A program made the translations under genes and the position numbers. DNA of 64,000 nucleotides from Plecoglossus altivelis (Eukaryota > Chordata > Actinopteri > Osmeriformes > Plecoglossidae), in the NCBI GenBank assembly GCA_036571765.1, contig BROE01000007.1, positions 8,310,026 through 8,374,025 of the forward strand, given 5' to 3'. Positions within the stretch are counted from its first letter, which is position 1. Every line of letters starts with the position of its first letter. Shown in pieces: positions 25,940 through 39,740 of this stretch. A model generated the notes under the pieces. The model was not told where the DNA came from. It worked only from the letters and a program-made list of their open reading frames with translations, and did no database searches.

Positions 25940-28900
25940 CAGTCATGTTGCAAGTAAATATTCCTTCCATACTGTGCATGTTGAACTGCCTCTTTGAAAT
26001 TTAATTATACTCAATGAAAATATTACATCTCTGCTTTTATCATCTGTAGAGATGATCAACTGAGTTTATAAACTATTCTCTCCAAATCAACAAAAAAAAA
26101 ACACTGGCACACTTTCTTGGTGGTTGATGCACCACTATCAATATCCTAAGTAGTCTGGAAAGGATAGTTACTGAAATAATAGTTTCATCCTTTTTGAACT
26201 GATGAATATTTCCTTTAAGTCAGACAGTATATTTAGGAGTGGTGTCCTGGACCTGATTCACCTTCCTGCACTGCCTTGTTTTCTGCCTCTCAGCCACTAG
26301 ATGGCATGCTTTCACATTCTGCACACTGTTATACAACTGCTACTGTGTGTTACGCAACACCAGACAAATGTTCCTGGAAGATCTGGTAGCATAGCTGTTT
26401 TAGGGAGGTACTAGCTAGACCAAGCTGTCTTTGTCATAAAAAACTATTCAAACTAGTACTTTGAGCCCCACGTATGATAAAGGCTTTCCTGTCAGTTTAC
26501 ACATGCATGGTGAAGTGAGATAGTAGAGGAGTTGATGTTACATAACCATTGGTGTTTGCACCAAACTGTCTAGTCAAAGGGACCACACACTGACACTGGC
26601 CTACATTTAACCAATGCTTTATTAATATATACAAGTCGGAACATGAATCACAGACAAATGTCACACAAAGGGTGCCCATAGACAAGAGAGAAATGGATGT
26701 TTATTTCCCAAAATTTAACTGTCTATTGTAACAACTTAATAGTAGATGTCTATATCTCTGAAAATTTAAAATGTTCAATTAGAAATGTAAAAAAACAAAA
26801 CGATGTCAGGAGACCCATCATTAGTCTTTTTTACCATCATATGTTAAACTATGGGACCAATGGTTTTATTCAGAAGAGCTACATCCATGACTACTGTCAC
26901 TAATTAAGTGAGTTACTAATACATGTTCCCAGACATGTTTTAACTGGCTCATCATTTCCATAAAAACAAAATGAACTAATGTGGTGCCAATCTTGAAGCA
27001 GAATATTTACCATTTGGGCTACTGGAAGGTACAACAGAAAACGATTGGGAAATGGAAGACTGAGATTTTATCAAATAATGCAGTCTTTCCCTGTATCAAA
27101 ATGATTACATTACAATGCAAGAATGTCTGGTTTCTGTCGTACATTCTCTTAACCTCAATGCACCCATTAAAGTTAAATTCAGTTGACCAGTAGTAAATAG
27201 CTACAGTAGTGGTAGCTTTAAACTGGTGGTGAAAGATAAAAAGAAGTCACCATATCAGTTGACAAGACATTTGCTTTCTTTAAATACAAAATATAAGGTA
27301 TCGAAACGGTAACAACGTCAAAACAATCTGTATAAACACAAGACACCCAATAAGCCTGCAGTTTTCTGGGCACAAGCGTCACATAGCAGAGGACAATTTT
27401 ACATCTGGTACTATTCCTAATATGTTGTGGAAATATTCCCAAAGATGGTGATTGGTGAACTTGTCTGTCACACTAGGTCTGCCCTGTGGTAACCCTGAAG
27501 ACTGGATATTGCATTGATACAGCAGGGAAAGAAGACACTTGATGAATTTTGGGTCCTTGGTGAAAACCGAGACACCCTGTTACAAATCAGCACACCCAGT
27601 CAAAACTCACTAAATCAGAGACTTCCTAGTTTGTTCAAAGTAAAAACAGCCCCCCTGCATCAGATGTTCTAAACCATACTACTGGATTCATGGAACAGGT
27701 TTCTGTGGTCTGAGTTTGGTGTGGTCTGAGTTATATTAAATAGTTCATGCTCAGTGGCAAACACATCAAAAGGCCCCGCCCTACACAAGGACAGGTTGTG
27801 ATCAGATCCACATTGCTATAGAAGGTTCCCAGAGTGTCTCAGTTAATAGCTTGAAGAAGCCATTTAAGAGCAAGTAAACATACAGAGAGCTTGGTTGGAT
27901 TGTTATACAAATTTGGTTGAGAAAGATACAACCCATTCTAAAACCAAACAGTACAGTAAACAGAGAATAGATGATTAACCTGGGTTTTTGAATACTTGTA
28001 TTGAATTGAAAATGTGAAAATAAGGAATCGTCTATAAAATAGAATGTAATTCTGCACTTATTTACAAGCATCAGAGAATTCTATACATGACATCTGAAAA
28101 TGACAATACAACAATTAGGAAGAGAATAGAACTGACAAGTTACATAGATACCTCATCTATTATTTAGATCATCTCTATGATATGGACCTTCAGAAGAGAA
28201 GAGAACACCTCTGGTTGGATAGTAATTCAAACTGGATAGACTAGACGCACAAGTGAGGTGGAGATTGTCTACACAACAGGAATCATTGTGTATATAGTGT
28301 TTCTAACACAGTTGTCTTTCACTACTCTGCTGTAGAAGTAGTCCCCTGATATAGAAGTATTGGATAGGACTGTTAGTCACAGTTAGGATAGGACCATTGT
28401 TCTCATCTTGATCCGACTGTGAAGAGAATGAAGCCTACATAGCAATATCAGCCCTGTAACAACATTAAAGTTAAAGTTAAAGACAAGATCAAGACTCACA
28501 TGCTGCTAGGTGATAAAGCAACTACTACCATGAAGCCAACTGTAAGATTTAAAAGCAAATATCTTCCAAGCTAAAATAAATCTAAAATGTATTTTTTTGA
28601 AATATAAATCTCCTTTCTTTACCTCACCCAAACACATCCCTCAAAAACTTCCCAACATCAGCTAACGGTGTAGAAAACATGAGCAAAATATACATTATCC
28701 ATATGGTGCATTGAAAAGAGCACTTGCAAGTTTAACTGCACATATATCCACTCATATCAACGGTGGAAACAAGCCTTCTAAAGGCACAGGCAGTCAAACC
28801 AGCTAAAAATATCTGTCTAAATATGATGACACAGTATCTACATTGCAACATCCACACTCTCATCACACACTTCTTTTCCTCCTCTTCTTCATCAGAGAAT

Positions 28901-29330
28901 TTTTTTGTTTGCACCCAACCAGCTAACTGATGAATAAAACCAATGATCATCTAATCCTCTCCCAGTGGTGCACTTGAAAGAGAAGAGAAAGAGAGGTTGA
29001 ATATCAGGGGAAGGGGACAGGGATATCAGTGAGGGGGTGGTTCACACCAACATCATTTATCACAAACAATAACTAGATCAGTCTCCCCTGTAAACCACTC
29101 ACATTTCTAATATCAGTTTAGTAAATCATGATCATCAATAAGTGTGAGACTATGCCATTTGGAAAATAATTCCAATTATTAGCCGGGACGATGTGTGCAG
29201 GAGCGGACAGGTACAGGAAAAAAATATATTACAGGAGCTATTGTGTTGATGAGTTAGGACATGAAGCTATGTAATATACAAAAGTAATCATGAAATGACT
29301 TGTGGGCAACCACCAGGTGTTCTCGGTCTC
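25940..29330 (-). other. Probable long tef 3' UTR and spacer; no TOB2 seen
   Basis: AT-rich noncoding sequence without supported exons. On the minus strand an AATAAA occurs at 26628-26633, near the far end, which would fit a tef 3' UTR of about 2.7 kb; mammalian TEF also has a very long 3' UTR. In human, TOB2 (a single-coding-exon gene) lies between PHF5A and TEF. No frame here resembles its BTG/Tob domain, so it is absent from this spot. Confidence 0.5.
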
Positions 29331-31720
29331 TTACAGTGTTCCAAACTTGTCCTCGTAGCGAGACAGGACGTTCTTGCAGCGCCCAAAGTCCTTCCGCAGC
29401 TCTGCCACTTCCTGCCGTAATGCTGTGTTCTCTCGTTCCAGGAATGCTGCTCGTACAGTGATCTGATTCTCCTTCAGACGCCGCGCATCCCGAGAACGCT
29501 TGGCTGCCACGTTGTTCTTCTTCCTCCGCTCCCAGTACTTATCATCCTGAGGGGAAGAGAGAGAGCAAGATACATGCAACCCAGTTTGTAAAGGTCAACC
29601 CCATCAGCCTAACTGCACCCAACACAACAAGATTGTCATTTGGACCCTGTAAGTTTTATTGAAACTGTATTCATACAGTGCAGTTCAACATGTCTGACAT
29701 GGTATTAAAATATTTACTCAAACTATTCATTTCTATATGTTGTGCATCTCCAAACCCTACCTTTCGCTCCTCGGGTACAAACACTTTCTTGGCCTTCTTG
29801 ATCATGGGCTGAGGCTTCAGCTCCTCATCTGAGAACTTGTGTTTGCGAGGGTTGAACAGCTCCCCGCCAGGCACACTGGACAGAACCAGGTCTGTGGGGT
29901 CGGGTTCAAAGTTCACCTCCACTTCAATCTCCTCTGGGTCGAGCGGTTCAGGGGTCTCCCTGTCCTTGTCTGTGATGTTTGGAGAACAGGGGGTGGGTTA
30001 ATCACAGGGTAATCTCAGTCATTCAAATTCAATTCAAAGTTGTGTGGTCTGTTTACTGTTGCACAGTGCTTGTATTATGGTCATGCTGCTGGATTCTACA
30101 AATGAAACTGACACATCTAAACTTTACACTGTGATTTCTGTCAAGGGCAAAGTGGGTGTCAGATGGTCAGCAGTGTGTTTAGCTCTGTATTGTTGTGTGA
30201 ATCTTACAGTTTAGTCTTACGTGATCACTGTTGAAACTACTGTGTTTCTCCTCCACAGGGTCTGGTTCTATTAATACCTCAGTTTCCCCTACATGAATGT
30301 ACTGGCTGGCATTCAGAATAGACCATGTATATGGTGTCCTCGATTTATGGACACGGCCCTGGGACTTGTCTAGTTGTCTAGAACCACAAGCCACAAGATA
30401 ATAAAGACACTCCGGGTTGAATTACTATCACATCATACAGGAGACATGGCAGCCAAGAAGGCTCATAATATCAAGGTGACTTCAGCCATCTAGACACTTT
30501 TTACCTATTGCTCCCTGTTTGTCATCTAAACTTGGTCAGAAATCTATAAACATCTTGAGTCTTACCTTCATCAGCCATGTCACTTCTGTCAGTGTTATTG
30601 AGGGTGATGGTTACCACCTCCTCCTCACATGGGTCAAGCTCCAGGATGGGCAGCAGAGAGACAGGCTCTCCAGAGGACGGTGCCACCTTGGACTTAGGAG
30701 TGCCCATGGCTGAGGCCTTCTTCTCTGGCTTACTCTGCACTGAGCCCTCCTTATCAGCACTGCCTTCCAAGGAGGTGGGGATGCCGTTTTCAATGAGGAA
30801 CTCTTCCAGGTCCATGTATTCCAGGTGAAAGGTTTCTCCATTGTACGGGATAGTTTTGTCCCAGATGGCGGGGGTCAGGGCGGCGGAGGGACCCAGACCG
30901 CTAACACCCCCACCCAGGTCCACATCATCTCCCAGGTACAACTTCTCCTTGTCAGTATCTGGCCGCAATACAGGGGAAGGCAGGGTCAGGAGACAGGGAA
31001 TCTTACTCAATACATTAGAATTAAGAGAGATCATTTGGGGAAATCAACACAGCTCTAGTTAAGTGAAGCAAAAATAGGTAAAAACACCACTCTGAAGAAA
31101 TGCAATTTAGAGGAAAACAGTAGTAGTACTTTAAACTTTTAAGTAATCAGACAGAGAATTTCAAACATGTCACATGAGAGTGGTTGAGAGATTCTCTTTA
31201 GAAGTCATTAGGGACTGGCTGGAGTAGGAGGACAGTGTGTGAAAGGTGGGTCTGGACCTCGACTGTGGCTGCAAAATCAGCTTCAATACAGTTTAAGAAC
31301 CAAACTTAAATGGTTTAAATTGTTTATTTACGCCTGCAGCTGCTTAGATTTTGGACGTATACTACCTTTATGCCTTCTTAAGACTGAATGTTTCACCTAG
31401 CTATAATCCATCGCAGATTCTACTTTATATTTACTTATAGCAGGATCGTATGTATAAAATGACTGTCTGGGACAACCTCGACTATAGGCAAATATTTGCG
31501 GTTGCTTCCGGAATCTTCTTTCGCTACCAGTAGGCTACGCACCTTAACATAGGCCTACGCGTAGAAATAGGTAACATCTAGACTCACCGTCGTCTCCCTC
31601 GAGCAAATTCGGTGGTGGTGTTTCCATTATTTTCTTCAACACCACAGGAAACGAACTGGGCACACCAGTAGTCGTTTCCAGGGTGATGGAGATAGGCTCC
31701 ATTATCGGATCCCCTGACAT
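29331..31720 (-). CDS. tef: Thyrotroph embryonic factor, PAR-bZIP transcription factor
   Basis: Clock-output activator that binds D-box elements as a homodimer or with DBP/HLF. Four coding exons on the minus strand: 31720-31588, 30958-30566, 29969-29761, 29546-29331; phases join to 316 aa (human 303). Exon 1 gives [17 protein letters not shown] and then [13 protein letters not shown]. Exon 2 has [20 protein letters not shown] and [10 protein letters not shown], the conserved activation segment. Exon 3 holds the PAR domain ([20 protein letters not shown], then [15 protein letters not shown]). Exon 4 has the basic region [20 protein letters not shown] and a leucine zipper. TEF is preferred over DBP or HLF because the neighbours are those of TEF and the C-terminus fits. 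An alternative first exon is listed separately. Confidence 0.96.
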
Positions 31721-32008
31721 TGTTGACGGGTTTACGCGAAATTAAATACGACTTTTCGTTCTATGTCCTGTAAAATATACAGTAAAATGACAATCGATAT
31801 ACTCCTGTCCTTCCTCAATGAAATTACAATAAGCAATTTAGCCTTTAATTAACAGCGAACGAACGCCACGGCACCGAAAGTTGACACGGCTGTAGAAATA
31901 AGAATTCAGATGTAAAATACAAACCACGCCTCGTCTCCAAAAAAGTATTAGAGAACGCGACGCTGATAGGAGCTCTCTTCCTTCCACCTACATGTATATT
32001 AACATCCT

Positions 32009-32077
32009 TTACGCAAAAGGGGCGGGGTGTCAAAAAAAGGGACCAATACATATCGCTTTTCTCATCCTTGCGCCAAT
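32009..32077. promoter_or_regulatory. Core promoter cluster of tef: D-box-like site, GC box and CCAAT boxes
   Basis: About 290-360 bp upstream of the main tef ATG lie TTACGCAA at 32009-32016, which matches the PAR-bZIP/E4BP4 consensus TTAYGYAA; GGGGCGGGG at 32019-32027; and CCAAT at 32043-32047 and 32073-32077. A CACGTG E-box lies further out at 32442-32447. The layout suggests a CpG-type promoter with possible autoregulation by tef or its competitor nfil3. The sites are seen; their function is inferred. Confidence 0.5.
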
Positions 32078-33162
32078 TGGTTACCGAGTTATATATGTGT
32101 CTGAATCGCCTACATTACCAAAATGTGTCAACATGCCTACCTAGTAAACACGTAGAACAAACAACGTGTAAGCCATAGCCTTCCAGCTGATACATTTAAG
32201 TATCTCTTAGTATGATCTACACTCGGTGTAGCGGCTCTTGTTGATTGTTTATCTTGGACACATGCAGAACCAAATCTAGACTATTTATTTTCATTAATAC
32301 TTTTCTCACAAGTTAAAAGAATGACTTCTATTGTCATAATACATTCAGTAGCATATAGTCTGCAATATAGTCCGCAGTTGACTACGTTTCCGTTCCATAC
32401 ACATGAAAGTTTCATGTGTGCATGTGATGAACTTCAGTTCTCACGTGGCAAGACATGTGCCGTCGTCATGGGTTCGCAGAAGAAAAAAACCCAGCGCATC
32501 ATTCCCTTCTTCGTGGAGATATATGACTTGGTAAACATAGGGCGTGGTCAATGTCGCGGCCACTTCAAAATAAGGTCGCATTTTGCTGTCTTCTCATTCT
32601 CTTTTTCAACATTTTTGAAAAAGAGAATCTTAATTGGTTCAATAACTTAAAAATACATATGGCAACAGTTATTATTCTCTTCTCTATAAAGAAACGTAAT
32701 ACTATATAAATCGACCTTACGTTAAACCAGCTGAACAAAAAGGTCGGACAGGATCTTCATGCGACAAAGTACTTGGAGACGAGCGGAACTGTACAGAGTG
32801 TTCTGGGCTTCACACAGTGCTTGTACTCTCATCACAGCCGAATGGGAAACCTTGATACATTTAGACCGACCACACCGGATCTTAAGGTTATGGCTCACAT
32901 TGTCGTAAAAATCCTCATCAGAGCTTAAGCCATTTAAGTGTTTTTTTTTTTTTAAGTAAATATGTTATTTTGAGGTCAGACCCTAAGCAAAGAATAATTA
33001 GTTCAGGAAAGAGAGACTAAATGAAGACACTATACTAAGACACTATTATACTTGAACTATTTACATCTTTCAATCCAGAATCATTGAAGTATACCTTTTT
33101 ACAACAGTTCTCAAGGTCAAATTCCTAATTTGAAGTGTTATCTACATTTAGGTCACATTTAA

Positions 33163-33402
33163 GGCCAGACAGAGACATTTCTCTGTAGCTGTCTGTTGTT
33201 GGCAAGGTGTACCAGACAGAGACATTTCTCTGTAGCTGTCTGTTGTTGGCCAGGTGTACCAGACAGAGACATTTCTCTGTAGCTGTCTGTTGTTGGCCAG
33301 GTGTGCCAGACAGAGACATTTCTCTGTAGCTGTCTGTTGTTGGCCAGGTGTGCCAGACAGAGACATTTCTCTGTCTGGCACACCTGGCCAACAACAGACA
33401 AC
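33163..33402. repeat. 47-bp tandem array ending in an inverted copy
   Basis: Four to five direct copies of a unit of about 47 bp that contains CCAGACAGAGACATTTCTCT and TGTCTGTTGTTGGCCAGGTG, from about 33163. The last copy runs into its own reverse complement (about 33374-33402), with the centre near GAGACATTTCTCTGTC, so the right end can fold into a long hairpin. Each unit also contains an internal partial palindrome (AGAGACATTTCTCT). It lies between the two tef first exons. Confidence 0.9.
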
Positions 33403-35085
33403 GTATGAATTTTAAGGACTTACTTATCTAAAGTCACAAAACTCTCCTCTATTTCAAATTCTAACCATAATCAGTAACAAATATCTATTTATCTAGACTT
33501 CAGCATTTTGCACTCCTAACGCTAACTTTTACTCTCTTGTTATAACTTGTATAAACAGTACCTGTCAGCTCAGTGGGAAAGTGTGTATTGTTGAGAACAA
33601 CTAGGCTGTGGTCAAAGTCACTCCCAAATTGAGTGCATGTGTCATGTACCAGTGGTTTCATGCATTTGGAAGTAGCTGGGGTAAGAGTGAGTGTACTTTA
33701 TTTCACATTGTTCATCGCTGATTGTTTGGAGAGCCATCACCCCATTGTTTTCTTCATCAAAAATAGAGGACTTCTAAATAGAGGTCAAACTATATATGCA
33801 CTGGAGTGTAGCCTCCACCACTCTGCATCAACAGCACCTGTTAAGACCAGCTTTTGAGTGGTGATGTAAGACACCCTGGGTATAACAAGTGGTTAACTGG
33901 AGGGTTGTACAAAGGTCAGTCAAAGGTATAACACCATAAGACAACGATAACAAAGACATTCCACGGTGACAGACAGACACACTAACTCTGCTGATGTATA
34001 TTGAGCAGACTAACATGTTGGTCTGTGCTTCTGGAACCTAGTGGGGTCATTATGACTCAGGACTTGGTGCTTTCTGAGAGTGGCACTTGTAAATACTGTG
34101 GCAAGTCTCAAGCCTGTGGCAAGTGTATCCATCCATGTATGTGTGTGTGTGTGTGTATTTCTTGAGTATCACATTGTTTCCTTTCCTGGAGTGTACAGTT
34201 GCCCAATGTTGGATATTTCCAAGTATGGTTCAAGTCAGAAATGTTATTTATGCAAATGATCTTAAATGTCAGTGCCTAGATTTACTGGGTTGTAAGTGCA
34301 TAGGTTGGTGAATGCCCAAAGGTAATCACACAGCACATGAGTTGGTGATAGAATCACTCCCAGTGATAATATTAACGTCCTGGGGAGCTTTTCTGGGATC
34401 AACAAAAGTAGCCCAACAATCCTAAATTAAATTAGAGAACTTCGATGCAGATTCCTGTGGCGTACCATGTGACTTGACCTCCTTCGTTGAGACCTGTTGC
34501 ATAAGATATTTTAGAGTGGAATGCAACATGGCATGAGGCTTCACAAGCACTTCATGGAGCCTTCATCAAGATATGTATTCGTTCCATTAATTATTTGCAT
34601 TGTTGCATGCAACGTGTTACAACGTTTCCTTTTCGAAAGCACTAACACGTGCACTCGAAAAAAGACAGAAGCGTACTAGCCTCGGGTAAATATTGAACTG
34701 CGTCACAAACTGAGATCATGACTGACGCATGACTTGCTTCACAGAATCGAAGTACCCTTCCTAGTAGTTAAACTGAAATATGAGTGCTTTTGAGAGTATC
34801 TTGCAATATGGCAACGTGCTAACAGAAACATTCGGCACCTAAATAATATGGAATAATATAGAATGACTCGTAAACTCTTCCACCCTCCCCAGTACGCATG
34901 TGCATGTTAACTCGTAAAATGTGAAATTTAGCAAGCCACTTGCTCAGTATTCAGGGTAAAGTTGCCCAGTGGTTTTTTAATATTGTGGCGTTCGTTGCTT
35001 GGTTGTATGAAGTTGTGCTACAGTAGCAATGAGGCAATTGTTGAGTTGACAGTAAAGAAAATACTCGCGTGTTCCAAATTCTTAC

Positions 35086-35161
35086 CGTTGTCATCAATGG
35101 TAGGAATAGTGAAGGGGTACTCTAGTAGAGCTTTGAAAATCTCCGGAATTTCTGAAGACAT
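35086..35161 (-). CDS. tef: Alternative first coding exon of tef
   Basis: Minus-strand exon beginning with an ATG at 35161 and coding MSSEIPEIFKALLEYPFTI, then PTIDDN. It ends with a phase-1 donor (G|GTAAGA). The phase matches tef exon 2 (start 30958), so splicing would give a protein with a 25-residue alternative N-terminus. Human TEF has a second isoform whose short N-terminus contains a similar PEVLKSLLE segment from its own promoter, so this is probably the same device. An in-frame upstream ATG exists at 35245, and a CACGTG E-box at 35777-35782 lies about 600 bp further upstream. The intervening 31721-35085 otherwise holds only promoter sequence and one tandem repeat. Confidence 0.75.
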
Positions 35162-38100
35162 ATTTCTGGAGTTCGATTCCTCAAGTGCGCGATTCTGCCA
35201 ATATTCAAATCTAACTAACTTGTTGCTCAAATTAATAGGTAACAAAATGATCCAGCACTTCGAAAATACTGTTCGTTTTACATATAAAAGTATATGTGAA
35301 TGGGCAACTGAGGAACACGCTGCTGGAACTATTGACAGCTACAAGAATTGTACTTTTAACCTAGAGGTTACTTAACGTTTGACGCCCTGCGCGATCTCTG
35401 TTTACCTAAGTTTGGAAGACTTTAGCCAATCACGTCCACGAAAGAACACCGGCAATTACAATAGCAACGACGGAATGAGCGGTGACAGGGCACTGCAGCT
35501 GTCATGTGCAAAACAAACCACCAATCAGTGAGAGCCGGACAAGTTACCTAAGAAAATGAATGTGTTGAAGCACATTAACAAACTGAAAATTGGACCCTGG
35601 TAGAAACCCGGAGCAAAATCGTATTCCAAAATTACAGCGTGCTGAATAAATTATATTTCAGAAAATTAATTTAAATATAAGGCATATGCTTAACTATTTG
35701 TGCCTTTTCCATGACTTTGAAATGGGCGCTAGCAGGATACGATTTATGAGCACCATGGGTTAATATAATTCACTGACACGTGAAGCGAGCGCCTCATTGA
35801 ACCGACCGGGCTCACTATCTGAAATGCTGGATAAACCAATTATCTTTTGATATATGAACCGACTGTCGTAACCTAATGAAAGTGATAGGCTGTGATTTTT
35901 TCTGGCCTCAAAATTATGTTCAAAACAGTTACACGAATTGCACGCATAATTATGACTTCTGACTTGAACAAAATTGTGGGTGAAATAAACAAAATAAACC
36001 AAACATTTCGAAAACTGTCTCAGTTTATTGTTAAACGCTTCCAAGAGATTTGGTCCACTTGTGATCATAATTCACTTCCAAACAGGGAGGAAGAGTAGAA
36101 GGAAAGTCAGAAAAACAACAGAATGTAAAAATACAGTACAAAAAGAGGCCTCATTATTCCACTTCGAACCCTGGTTTCAAGCTGCTAATTAATCTGGACC
36201 GATCAATAACCATGAAAGTAAACTGGATTTTCATTCATTCGATCAGTTTGTGTGTGTGTGTTTGCATGCATGTTTGGATGTAAATACAGTGTGGTTCTTA
36301 AGGTGAGTGAGGCACAGTCTTAGTGTAGGGTATCAACATGAACAAGGAGTAAGCAGAGTTTACCGGCATGTTTTATTCAGTTTAGGACTAGATTTGAAGT
36401 GAGACTCTCAAGCCTTCGTCCAACCACAAGGCTGAAACTATTGTATGGACACATAGATGTGCAATATTCCACTCAAATCATGCATCTCCAAAACAACAGC
36501 TGCTGTCAGTTGAATTCTTGTCATGTCTACCTCCATTTCCACCTTGGTTTCTCACAGATGTCTGTTGCAAAGAAGAGTTGAAGTGACAAAGGTTCTATTT
36601 TGAGCTAGAACCTCCGGTCCAAAGTCTACCCATAAGCCTCATCTCTCTCTGCACTTGTTGAGTTTTCAGAAGACTGTACAAGTAGCAGTGATATGGTGGC
36701 AACTCTATAACAAGCCAATGGTGAATAGACCTAATGCATCGCTTACATTCCAGTCTTGACCTCTCAGAAAATGCAAGGAAGGTAAAATATAGGATCAGGT
36801 TTCAGACCAACATTTCCGGTTCTTACTGTTCAATTGGACACCGTAGTTCTACTTGTTCAGAGAATGTGTAGTCCTCACCCAGTCATATGCAAACAACTAC
36901 ATCAGACAGTGCCCTTTGACCTCTTCAGACAGCAACCAGGGAAAACTACAAACACCATCAGCTCCTCTTATCTAAATACCTTATAAGAGTGTCTAAGTGT
37001 CATTATAGGTATACAGTATATGTATCATATATAGAGAAAGTAGGATTATACAATAGGGATATATATTTCATCTTATATTAGGTATACTGAATAAGGCGCT
37101 ATACTGACGTATACAGGCGTCTATGCATGTTCTGGTACATGATCTGTCTTTGCAGGTGTAACATGAGCTGTCATCACTGACATGAACATTGCAGGTATTT
37201 CAGCCCTGATGAGAGAATATGTATTCAGGTAAATTTTTTCACATTAATCGAACATTCTTTTATAAAACGGATTGACCTTGCGGAAAGCTGCTATTGCAAC
37301 CTGTAATACAAATGTACTCTAATAATAATCCCCTTCATGTTAGACTGGACATCCATTTCTGGCAAATTCCCCTACTTTCAGTCATTATTGACCACAATCT
37401 AGTGGCGGTTATCCTTGGACAGTCATGTTTTACAGCCTATGGGATTTTAAGACAAAGACAATGTGTTTGCAACTTTGATTTGATGTGCTCAGTCTTCCTG
37501 TTTGAGCCTGCCTGCCTGCATACATAGATGCCCATTTACTGGAAAGTATTATATTTCATACATGAATACATATAAAGAGAGAGTTATACATAGCAATTAA
37601 CATATACGTATATCAATAGCATATGGGAGAATAGACATTTTCATAATAGCAATCCTAATCGTCATCATATTCATCATAATAATAGTAGTAGCAGTTATAC
37701 AATCCCTCAATGAAGCAGATACCTGGGCCATTCCAGTGCTCGTTCCTCCCACTCACCCATCTGGGACTATTCTGATCAGACAGTTAGTTATTCTGTCAGT
37801 TAACAGTCTGGAAGGGTTTCATTAACTGGTGTTCCTTGCATTCATACAGGATTTCCTTCCATACTGTATTTGATTGGTTTATAAATGAACAAACCAGGTG
37901 TGTTCAGTAGGGTATGTAAGGCTCCCAAGGTTTCCCAGAGCAGTTACAGGAAACGTGGAGCTTGTTCTTCTAGACTTAACTTCTACAGATGAGGTGGATC
38001 TGCAAGCTTCTGGGCTCCCCCCTTCATCCAAACAGTCTCCGTAAAATGTTAAGCCACTCACGTGCCCCTGGAATGGCCCTCACAGAAGCAAAATAATTAC

Positions 38101-39740
38101 TATGGTCATCTAGATCAGCGATACATGTCATATAGCTTAGCTCAATAACAAGAGGCTCTATGTAATCAATACAAGGTTCAGGTTATATTTAATTAAGCTT
38201 AACTGCTAAGTTATCAATTATCATTAGTAGTATACTGATATCTGTAAATATGTATATATAATGTGTGTATAACGTTCATGAATATAGACATCCCATGTCC
38301 ATTGCAGGTGCTTGCCGTGACAGGTCCTGGCAAGACAAGCCATGTCTATTTCATCACATGAATGAGAGTGTGTGTGTGTGTGCTTGTATATTAGGCACAT
38401 CATATGATGCTTATCACGTCCTCCTCTGATACTACCCCATCAGTGTGTCTCTTCAGGGACCAGCACAGGTAGACATTTGAAGGGCAAGTTTTCTTTCTAG
38501 AGCAGCCTAATTTGAACTGATAAAAATGACCAAATGCACTTTAAACTTGAGAGTACAGCTGTTATCATCTGGTCACTCAATCAATCAAATTGGATGATTT
38601 GGAATTAATTTTTTTTTACAGACTAGATTTAATATTGTGAGGATTTAACACCTTGATTTTATTTATCGCTCAGTTTTTTTTCCTTCAGGAGATCATAATC
38701 AACTAGGGCCAGCTAAACACATTCAGACTCTTACTCTGGTACAAGTGCAGGTGTTTCCAGAAGTACGTGAAGAGCTACAACAATAAGGTGTCCATTTCCT
38801 ATACATAAATGTGTATTATTCAGGTTCAAAACATGATCCTTTTGGCCAAAGGTGTTACCCTTATTTCTAGTCATACTTAAAACTCTGGCTGTGGATGTAC
38901 AGAGAGCTGCATTACCTGTGACCTTCGTAATGCCAATAGTAGCTACCTTGTTCTAATGACCACTCAGTGCAAAACATCAAGAATGGATGGGATGTGGATA
39001 GCCCATGTCTGTGCTGGTTACAGGCTAGGTAGGGCGTTTGTGTCCTTGTCCCACAGACTCCATCTGTAAAGGGGGGATGTTTTACCATTATGTTTGATCA
39101 AATACATTCCACAACTGTATTGTGTTTGACTTTCTCATCAAAGGCCTGGGCAGGCTTTACATTCATAGTCCTCTGCCAATATGGCAGACATATAGAGCCA
39201 AATACCACTCTCATGGGCAAATGTTGTACTAAACATTTGGCCAAGAATTCCCTCTTTGTCTCTCCTCCCTCTCTCTACATTCCCACAATGGAAGGAGGGT
39301 AGGATTTGGTTGTAGAATGTAGCCCCCTTGAAATAACAAGGACCCATTTATTAAGCGATTATCTATAGAATCAGGGCTTCTGGGAAGTAGCCTGGTGTTT
39401 CATGTTCTTTCAGTGGATACCTACTAGAGGGGGAGGGGCTTCTGGGTCAAGTTTAGAACACTTGCCATGTGCTGGGAAATGCACTGAGGTTCACACAGAA
39501 ATCAAAAATGTCTTTCCTTACATACACTCATCTAGTCATGGGTTTATTTGTGTGTGTGTGTGCGTGTGTGTGAGAGCCGGTTTGGCTTTGTATTAGCAGA
39601 TGCTTGGGGAAGGGAGACAGTGTCCCAGAGGTGTGTGTGTTAGTGGCCAGACTGATGGCAGGCTGGCAGGGGCTAGTGTGTTGTGGTAACATAGAGCATC
39701 TCCTCTGTCCTTCTACCTTACACGGCCAACACCACCACCA
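35162..39740. other. Noncoding 4.5 kb between tef and the last visible zc3h7b exon
   Basis: AT-rich sequence with no exon I can support on either strand. I looked on the minus strand for the expected last exons of zc3h7b (a CxxC/H zinc finger of the YHCWLCGK type and a final CCCH finger) and did not find them. Part of the stretch may be zc3h7b 3' UTR. Confidence 0.5.

Noticed and set aside
33125..33401. Three overlapping minus-strand frames with repeated NNRQLQRNVSVW
   Set aside because: Translations of the 47-bp tandem array in different frames; no start context, splice sites or family similarity.
34962..35375. 137-aa plus-strand open frame
   Set aside because: No family resemblance, and it is antisense to the tef alternative first exon, which has a proper donor and matching phase.
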